Below, piece by piece: positions 59,401 to 64,000 of a DNA stretch of 64,000 nucleotides (position 1 is its first letter; every line of letters starts with the position of its first letter). Below the pieces are notes generated by a model. The model had not been told where the DNA came from. It did not search any database and saw only the letters and a program-made list of their open reading frames with translations. Made by a program: the position numbers and the translations under genes. Origin of the DNA: Sthenelais limicola (lineage: Eukaryota; Annelida; Polychaeta; Phyllodocida; Sigalionidae); the NCBI GenBank assembly GCA_942159475.1, contig OW804095.1:63268773-63332772 (forward strand), read 5' to 3'.

Positions 59401-60601
59401 TGATACACACATGTAAAAAAAAATAGCAATGATATCACAGTCTGAAAAAAAGATGTGCAAAGAAAATCCCTGGGCTGTGAGTATAAAAAGTATAAACATA
59501 ATTCCTATCTAATGTTTCACTCAGCAGTGCTGCCCATTCGTATACGGGTATTTCAGTTCAATCTAGATAAAAAAAATCTTACTCAAATACGCAGGTGATC
59601 AGTGTCTCCACTACTAGTTGGCGCACTCTTGCACATTCTACCTAAATCAACAATGCATTTGATCCCATTCGTCTGGCGGATGCTTTCAAATGATAGAAAC
59701 GGGAGGAAAAAAGACGACATAAAAACAAACTCGCGGAAGCCTTTTACAAATGGTAAGATCTTTTATGGTAGAGGCACTTGGTGAAAAAATATGTCAATTT
59801 AAGCTTACTCTAAGATTTCAGCGAACCCCAAATCCAGTTTGCTGGAATTTCTTCCTGCATATTGAACTTTAGAAAGAGAGACCATGAATCTATGTATTTT
59901 TTGAGATTCAATGATTGGTACAATAATATGTTCATTCATATATCCATGTCGATAATAGTAGTACTCAAACAAAATGATAAATCAATATATCAGTAATCAG
60001 TATATTTTATCACTATTCGGAATAGCATTCACATACCTTAAGAAAAAAGATAGTCTAGTCTCTAAAGCGAGGTCGTCTAGCATTAGATGATAACTTAAAA
60101 GCAAAGGCGTGCACGTGTTGATTAATCGGGTTGATGTTAAGTCGGTTTGTAACGGAGCGTTAACGTAAAGAAAACAATGTTCCATTATTCAACGAATAAA
60201 AATGTCTTTAATGGAAGTACCTGGGGGGAAATAGGATAATTTAGATGAGTTATTTTTGTTTGAGTCGACCTGTTATTAAGTCACCTGTGTTCGCTTTATG
60301 TTGCATCCACTTAGGACATAAAACCTCTTTTAGTGGTCGCCAGACGCATAAATTACACACAAAACACAGGAAACTAGTTTACTTTTTATATGTACAGCTA
60401 TATCTCTCAATAAAAAACATAAACCAGGTATGTTATTAAGTAAGATGAGATAGTATTATTTAACACGAGTGGGATGCCTAAAAGCAATAGACCCGGTTTG
60501 ATTATACCAAACTTACCTGACTGTGAGGCTGCCCCTTGAGGCCCACCCAGCATGGTGAGCCAGAGTAAAAGTGAACAAAATGTAATCAAATCCGACGCCA
60601 T
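34862..60601 (-). CDS. gene A: CTLD/WSC transmembrane receptor with YVNV tail
   Basis: Eleven exons join into an open frame of 2091 nt (696 residues and stop): signal peptide (1-28), CTLD first half (29-113), orphan Cys exon (114-158), WSC domain (159-252), CTLD second half (253-298), a complete CTLD (299-426), Thr/Pro stalk (427-475), transmembrane helix (476-502), tail (to 696). All junctions are phase 1 except the WSC-internal one (phase 0) and TM-to-tail (phase 2), and every junction preserves frame. CTLDs bind glycans or proteins, often with calcium; WSC domains are putative carbohydrate binders; the tail suggests Grb2-type signalling. An in-frame ATG 39 nt upstream would add 13 residues. 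Exon inclusion is inferred without transcripts. Confidence 0.85.
35765..35843 (-). CDS. gene A exon: transmembrane helix
   Basis: A 79-nt exon with acceptor TCTTTTCCAG and donor GTAAGTTT, phase 1 to phase 2. It codes IYSLIGGGTLLGIILVVMAI followed by CTYNIL, a single hydrophobic helix with a GxxxG-like GGG start that might favour helix pairing. A Cys near the inner face could be palmitoylated (inference). Confidence 0.92.
36508..36654 (-). CDS. gene A exon: Thr/Pro stalk
   Basis: A 49-codon phase 1-1 exon, acceptor TTCATGCAG, donor GTGAGTAA. It reads LPTTTPKPTTTPMPTTTAKP, an O-glycosylation-prone spacer, then FCNTTCFPPWFGDD with two close cysteines and an N-glycosylation sequon just outside the membrane. 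The CxxxC pair could bridge a dimer partner. Confidence 0.9.
36913..37047 (-). CDS. gene A exon: CTLD2 second half
   Basis: A 45-codon phase 1-1 exon, acceptor ATTGACGCAG, donor GTAATTAC. It reads PLYFSSWGSSHPNGRDQPC, KWNDVPC and SYICQR: the long-loop/beta-4 part of a C-type lectin domain, with HPN where EPN or QPD usually selects the sugar, and the WND calcium motif intact. It continues CTLD2 from 38594-38842. Confidence 0.94.
38594..38842 (-). CDS. gene A exon: CTLD2 first half
   Basis: An 83-codon phase 1-1 exon, acceptor AAATTTGCAG, donor GTAGGTCC. It reads TTCLSKGYFYDETWGCFTL, FFSARYYCHQLNGQLLTLD, AFFLGLSRSQWRWSNG: the Cys pattern, A..YC...G..L.....N and the WIGL-like FLGL signature of a CTLD. 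It has several N-glycosylation sequons. Confidence 0.95.
39104..39241 (-). CDS. gene A exon: CTLD1 second half
   Basis: A 46-codon phase 1-1 exon, acceptor TTGCAAACTTAG, donor GTAAGTGC. It reads TYSNWEDGQPNNHQRYQAC, WQWNDVKC and SALCEM: QPN in the long loop plus WND, and the two closing cysteines of a CTLD. No first-half exon exists between 39242 and 41870; the only available partner is 45131-45385, on the far side of the WSC exons. Joining to it directly gives KWQWLE-R-TYSNWEDGQ, about three residues shorter than typical but plausible. Confidence 0.93.
   Translation of the reverse strand, partial: GRIQTGKTDSPTTTSGTRHVPYWIIITRGNGTMSNVQNFSQPSVK
39822..40824. mobile_element. about 1-kb inverted-repeat (fold-back) element in a gene A intron
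   Basis: The arm 39822-40052 and the complement of 40606-40824 match over about 220-230 bp with small indels (for example TCCGGATATCTTTCATGCCC, AATTATGACAGCTTGAG, GCAAAAACGT). The roughly 550-bp centre includes a C-homopolymer near 40147-40160 and no coding frame. It lies in the intron upstream of the CTLD1 second-half exon. Confidence 0.85.
41871..42003 (-). CDS. gene A exon: WSC domain, second half
   Basis: A 133-nt exon, phase 0 to phase 1, acceptor TTATCACAG, donor GTAAGGAG. It reads GRTNCWCSNNFGDLETSTAC, NILCPVSRTEVCGGDTS: the CxC, C...C and CGG ending diagnostic of WSC domains. It joins exon 43996-44144 exactly between YAGVK and GRTNCWC. Confidence 0.93.
42126..42648. mobile_element. 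523-bp TIR element inside the WSC intron
   Basis: Ends GGGAGTTTCGACA and TGTCGAAACTCCC are inverted repeats of 13 bp or more, flanked on both sides by the 5-bp direct repeat TATTA (42121-42125 and 42649-42653). No transposase frame is present. The interior is somewhat GC-rich with imperfect inverted segments. It looks like a non-autonomous DNA transposon inserted between the two halves of the WSC domain. Confidence 0.82.
43351..43430. repeat. 40-bp tandem duplication
   Basis: GAAACGTAAAATGCAGCCCT... at 43351-43390 is followed directly by GAAACTTAGAATGCAGTCCT... at 43391-43430, two diverged copies in the WSC-internal intron. Confidence 0.75.
43996..44144 (-). CDS. gene A exon: WSC domain, first half
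   Basis: A 149-nt exon, phase 1 to phase 0, acceptor CTAATGTCCAG, donor GTGAGTTG. It reads FHQGCFEDDKDNRGSG, NNSYALCSDTCKTERQTYAG: the GCFxD start and C...C..xxYAGV pattern of WSC. Together with 41871-42003 the domain has the eight cysteines typical of WSC (polycystin-1, yeast Wsc and fungal oxidases carry it). A glycan-binding role is suggested by the family. Confidence 0.93.
44492..44626 (-). CDS. gene A exon: orphan three-cysteine module
   Basis: A 45-codon phase 1-1 exon with good splice sites (acceptor GATGACGTTTCAG, donor GTAAGTTT). It reads VTQCTEEFSEIFLHINPVSS, YPAPCHQHRKVEVVF, QQCKTI. Three cysteines; no Trp, QPN or WND, so it is not a CTLD second half although it has the same size and position. 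No family recognised. Being frame-neutral it could be a cassette exon. Real use is unproven. Confidence 0.6.
45131..45385 (-). CDS. gene A exon: CTLD1 first half
   Basis: An 85-codon phase 1-1 exon, acceptor ATTTCTTTCAG, donor GTAAGTTT. It reads NCTKTIKNKKGQTLCLWYV, AKNWHDADADCALYGGYLLA, FNLWLGVRESLTKWQWLE: disulfide cysteines, the W..A...C...G..L helix 1 signature and the WLGV form of the WIGL motif. It follows the signal-peptide exon across a 15-kb intron. Confidence 0.94.
48540..48830. other. GC-rich island
   Basis: Stands out from the AT-rich intron with CCCCTACCCCG, CTCCCTCCCCCC and CCGTTCGTCCCCCCGCTCCC runs. In complement it contains TGGTGCCCAGGCAGGGAAC, which superficially resembles a retroviral primer-binding site, but no paired long terminal repeats were found. 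It might be a repeat fragment or a regulatory island. Confidence 0.4.
53960..54713 (+). pseudogene. 5'-truncated LINE: ORF2 C-terminus and 3' UTR
   Basis: The frame near 54035-54150 reads HNYNMRADRLIIMPWKKEKL, then TIWNSLPRAVK, and after one frameshift FFRNQVKTVVASAF with a stop near 54257. The Arg...Pro...WNxLP...F(K/R) order is the usual C-terminus of CR1/Jockey/Rex-type LINE ORF2. It is followed by a 3' UTR of about 450 bp ending GCTGAATAAACATCTTT and an A-rich tail. It lies antisense in the gene A first intron. Confidence 0.8.
54805..55307 (+). other. two consecutive unassigned open frames
   Basis: Frames of 64 and 99 codons at 54805-54999 and 55008-55307 follow each other just downstream of the LINE tail. 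The second contains DLKEDQCIYSGIRLRKICFR, then GGKQVDKCETLYINMDHAKY. Composition is protein-like, but no family was recognised and no splice framework is evident. Confidence 0.15.
56980..57090. repeat. long near-perfect hairpin with nested stem
   Basis: The left arm (TTAGAACGGTCTGTACGTCC, then ATAGACGTCCC) pairs with the right arm (GGGACGTCTATGGGCGTACA, then GACCGTTCTCACGC) with about 45 bp of stem and few mismatches. The loop is itself the palindrome TCGGCCTTCGGCCTT. The outer ends CAACTCGGATTT and AAAATCCTCGTTG still pair. It may be a fold-back transposon or a small-RNA precursor. Confidence 0.88.
58871..58972. repeat. interleaved inverted repeats (A-B-A'-B')
   Basis: GTGAAAAGGTG (about 58875) and AAAATATTATCGGTATGCAC (about 58894) recur as the complements CACCTTTTCAC (about 58934) and GTGCATACCGATAGTATTTT (about 58953). 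The order is interleaved, so both stems cannot form as simple nested hairpins; it is a pseudoknot-like or slipped inverted duplication. Confidence 0.75.
60517..60601 (-). CDS. gene A first coding exon: signal peptide
   Basis: ATG at 60601 opens MASDLITFCSLLLWLTML followed by GGPQGAASQS, a classic signal peptide with a Leu-rich core and small residues before the probable cleavage near GAA-SQ. The exon ends TCAG at the donor GTAAGTTT in phase 1, matching the phase-1 acceptor at 45385. An upstream in-frame ATG (60640) would put 13 polar residues before the core; the 60601 start is preferred because it gives the better signal peptide. Confidence 0.82.
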
Positions 60602-63504
60602 GACAAGGTGTTTAAATGCAGAGTTATAATTTGTGTCCACACGGTGAGAGCGTCAGTGGAAGTAAAATCCAGGAATGAAATATTAACATTCAGTAAATAA
60701 TGTCATATTCATTCCTACATGGCGCTAAAGAACCTCTCCTGATAATTCTTATTTGGAACCGTTTCCTTTAATCTCGGTTAAGAAATCCTAATCTTCCTGC
60801 GCGTCTTCAGTCCTTTGGAAGGGGGTTATTTCAATAACTCAGGCTGATGAGTGTATAACTTAAATCCATAGGAAGGCGTTCATTTTTTTCTTCTTTTGTG
60901 GTTTGCAAAGGAAAAGGGCGCTTGTTATATTTTATGCGACGGGTACTCCATGAACGAGAACTTCGTAGAGGAAGGAGAGACAAGTGTATAAATCCTGTTA
61001 CAACATAGTTACATTAGCCCTATCACTACAAACCAAGTTAGAGCAATCCGCAGAGATAAGCCAACATTTTTTATGCGACTAGGCGATTTAATCATATAGA
61101 AATATTCCATTCATTACATGAAATAATTCCAACATGTTATATGCAAAATTATTCATTCTTGCACCTCACTTAAACCTTTGTAGTTATTATAATCCTTGAG
61201 CATGTCCTAAAATTTAATCCATTTGGCAAAAGCCTAGATATACTCCCTCGAAGAGATGTCTTTGTTATGAGGGAAGCCGGCCTGTTGCAAGGTACATTGC
61301 ATATAAGTATGTCTCCACAGGTGCGTGTGTGTGAACACACAGTGAACTACTACACCTGCTGCCCGTGTGCCTAAACCCCATGTCAGATTGGGGCGAGTGT
61401 GTGTGTCATATCCCTCATGGATACTTCAGCCCAAGAAGCGCGAGACCATACAGCTGAGCAATGGGAGGGCGGCGCCTACAGTCACGCTCAATCTTCTTGA
61501 AAATATTTCGACGAAATAACGATATGAATTAAGTTTTTATTTTTATAGGACTTCCTACACAGGCTTTTATCAAGCATGTCCTTCTAAAAATACCTAGTTC
61601 CTATAAAAGAAAATTAAAAAGTGGTATTCATTACAATTATGTATGATGTAATACATCCATCATACATACACATACATATCTATAATACTTACATACATAT
61701 ATGCATATGTATCTATACACACATGCATACACACATTAGGTACATATATTATTTATGCATGAAATTAATTTATAATTCCTTTTTTAAAACTATGTGTCTC
61801 ACTAAACTATATAGACAACCAATTGACAACACATTATGAGAACTCTTAGAGGAACACCACTGCCTTGAAACAGGCCAAGCACATTAATTGTTCATTGCAC
61901 TCACAATACTGTCTATCCATTCTCGTTCAACTGTATCCAGGCTCGTTTTCCAAATAAAAGAATTCAATTAGAGCATGCTCTGAAATGAGCATAAAATTCA
62001 CTTTTATCAAGAGTTTATATAACATGGAACATGCTTACATAATATAGGATACAATTCATGCATCTTCCGAGTACCTACTATTTACCTATACTTCCCAGTA
62101 TATCACCTGTAATGAAAATAATGTCCCGATGACTGTAATTGACATTTTATCAGGTGCTGATGGATAGATATTGTTTTGATATTGTGTGGGAAACCGATTA
62201 AATGTATTTTGAATTCTGGGGCACAAAAGAAATTCTTGCATATGAACCACTTATTTATCCTTTATAGCTTGGGCTTGAAGTGATACACATATATATACGA
62301 ACATTTCTTAGAAATTCCTCTTAATTATCACAGCATGGATTAAGATAGCTAAGAGGACAGGAAACTATAAGTATGTCGGTGTAGCCTAAGGGAAGTACCT
62401 GGTCCATGGGAAAGACCTTTCAATGGGTAAAAGAGGCCATGGTAAAAAGGATGATCCTTGGTTTCTTAACCCAGGTCAAAATAATTGCATTGTGAGAAAC
62501 TCCGAAGAATGTTGAATAATAAATCGCTGATCCCTCTTGTGAATTATCACATGATTATGTAGTTTGAAAATCCTCAATGGTCTTTTGTAAATCACCATTA
62601 AATTGATTTGATAAGTTTTATTTCAAAAATCGGGTGTACCTTTTGAAATTGATCCATGTTCTCATCAATATCCCGGTCGTACCATTTGATTCATGTTTTC
62701 ATTCACATTCCATTCGTATGAAAGATAAAGAAACAAGAAGAGTAGCCTATATTCTTTCGTGCTTAAAAGTGCAATTTCGTGTGATTCCTATTCAATGACG
62801 ATCAAAAGATGCAAATAAGGATAAGGTATATAATATAGTTTCTCTTGGCCTGAATTTAATGGTATTTTGCTCTGTGATCATCCATCCGTGATCTATTAAC
62901 CAGCGTTGACTGGACTCAGTTATGAGTACACCCGACTCATGCACACGATATAAACATATATCTTCCAAGTATGTCTTCAGCATGCAGAAATATGTGGAAA
63001 ATAGGTTCAGTTCGCAGATTTCCTAATGACAGATAACCACGTTTGTGTGAAAGAAATTGAGTTTATTCGGATTTATCATTGGGGAGAAATGAGCATACCA
63101 TAGTTATGAACAAGTTATGGTTGAGTCACCTAAAACCATAAGCGAACACATCGGATAATGCTGATTCTACTCAAATCCTAAGTAGGTTATGGGACATATC
63201 CCAGTTAACAAGATAATTATACATGATATTATTTAGGTCTATGTGGCGGCTGATTAATGGATCCAGTTGTTTTGCGTAGATCTGGTTGTTCAAAATTGTC
63301 CATAAACGCTAGCTTCTCAAAACTACCTGCTCAAATTAGGCAAAAGGACCTATAAATAATCTTTATTTAGCCGCTTGGAGATGATTTTGAAAATATTTTA
63401 TACGGGTCATAGACATTTTCATACAATATAGTACAAATATTCTCAGAATGGCCTGAAAGGTCCCGCCTTATAGTATACTAGCAAAGTACCCGTCTTCCGG
63501 ACGG
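60602..63504. other. upstream region of gene A, non-coding
   Basis: Would contain the gene A 5' UTR and promoter, but no clear TATA box or initiator could be assigned. A CATACATA-type microsatellite lies near 61660-61740. No domain-like frame was recognised. Confidence 0.4.
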
Positions 63505-63830
63505 TCACCCTCTCTCCCCACACTTCCCCCTCTCTCTCGTTTCCCTTCCCCCTCTTCTCTGTTTTTCATACCTTTTTTTCTCTCCCAACCCCATCTCTGA
63601 TTCCCCATCTCTCTCTCTCTCCCCTCTTCCTCATGCTCCCCCTCCCCTCTTCTTCATCCTCTCCCTCGCCTCTTTTCCCCTGTTCTTTCCCTCCCCCTCG
63701 ACCCCCCTCTTCTATTCCCCCACCCTCCCTTTTCTTAACTCCCCCCTCCTACACCCTCTCCACCCCTCCCTCACTACAATACCCCCACCTTCTCCCTCCC
63801 CTCTTCTTCACTCTCCCACTCCTCTGCATG
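63505..63830. repeat. pyrimidine-rich low-complexity tract
   Basis: About 330 bp of CCCTCTCC/CTCTTCC-type sequence on the plus strand. The 66-codon Pro/Ser-rich plus-strand frame inside it is a by-product. Confidence 0.85.
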
Positions 63831-64000
63831 TAGTTAGGTCTCCCTGAAAGGTTGTGGGAAATGATGTATTGTCTCATGCACAGGGGCTTTCCCAGGCTAT
63901 AAATAGAGTGTAGAGATCCCAATTTAAAAAAGGCTTCAAAATCACATTTTCACCCCAGATACCTTCACAAACCACATATAATGTCCTCCAGACAGGGTTG

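Larger units (their letters stand above)
45386..60516 (-). other. first intron of gene A, about 15.1 kb
   Basis: Bounded by donor GTAAGTTT (60516) and acceptor TTTCTTTCAG (45386). It holds a GC-rich segment at 48540-48830, a pyrimidine-rich stretch near 50850-50900, a LINE 3' end, two long hairpins and several unassigned frames. At 55415-55654 (minus) a frame KITCQTGMYINESNLDI... follows a CTTATCCAG acceptor-like site, a weak exon candidate. At 59290-59499 (minus) another frame ends at a GTAGTT donor. Neither resembles a known domain, and neither is needed to keep the frame. Confidence 0.6.

Noticed and set aside
59290..59499. Minus frame ending at a GTAGTT donor as a second gene A exon
   Set aside because: Phase can be made to fit, but the translation has no module signature and the acceptor side is weak.
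63633..63833. Pro/Ser-rich plus-strand frame
   Set aside because: By-product of the C/T-rich low-complexity tract.

Overview
The window is eukaryotic: coding capacity is split into short exons bounded by GTAAGT-type donors and pyrimidine-tract/AG acceptors, introns run from about 145 bp to 15 kb, and the AT-rich non-coding DNA is full of small inverted-repeat transposons and LINE fragments. The exon families found (C-type lectin, WSC, sushi/CCP, Thr/Pro mucin stalk), nearly all on phase-1 introns, point to a metazoan. The base composition and repeat style suggest a marine invertebrate, possibly an echinoderm or other invertebrate deuterostome. That placement is inference; no marker gene fixes the taxon.

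Two multi-exon membrane-protein genes lie head-to-tail on the minus strand and fill the centre. Gene A (60601 to 34862) reassembles from 11 exons into an uninterrupted 2091-nt reading frame (696 residues plus stop): signal peptide, first half of a C-type lectin domain (CTLD), a small orphan Cys-containing exon, a two-exon WSC domain, a CTLD second half, a complete two-exon CTLD, a Thr/Pro stalk, one transmembrane helix, and a cytoplasmic tail of about 190 residues. The tail ends with two DYVN motifs, one of them YVNV, the classic Grb2 SH2-binding form. Gene B (31594 to 23543) starts, as far as can be seen, with a single 2.1-kb exon coding a threonine-rich nonapeptide array, followed by nine CCP modules (one exon each), a transmembrane segment and a short acidic tail with a dileucine-like signal. 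Its signal-peptide exon was not found. Together the genes look like a signalling lectin receptor and a mucin-sushi receptor placed in tandem, a plausible recognition or immune locus; that role is inference.

The most unusual point is in gene A. The CTLD is cut at its internal phase-1 intron, and the orphan exon plus the WSC exons (417 nt, a multiple of 3) lie between its halves. They can be skipped without breaking the frame, or kept, which would place a WSC module inside the lectin fold.

Region by region: 1-23 kb holds transposon remnants (a TA-flanked 1.3-kb element packed with GGGTTCT/AGAACCC motifs, two small TIR elements, two LINE reverse-transcriptase relics, an inverted pair of roughly 300-bp repeats, a 650-bp GAGA-rich tract) and no convincing host gene. 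23-31.6 kb is gene B. 31.6-34.9 kb is the intergenic spacer. 34.9-60.6 kb is gene A, with large introns that contain an inverted-repeat element, a TIR element with 5-bp target duplications, a LINE 3' end and several long hairpins. 60.6-64 kb is upstream non-coding DNA ending in a pyrimidine-rich tract.
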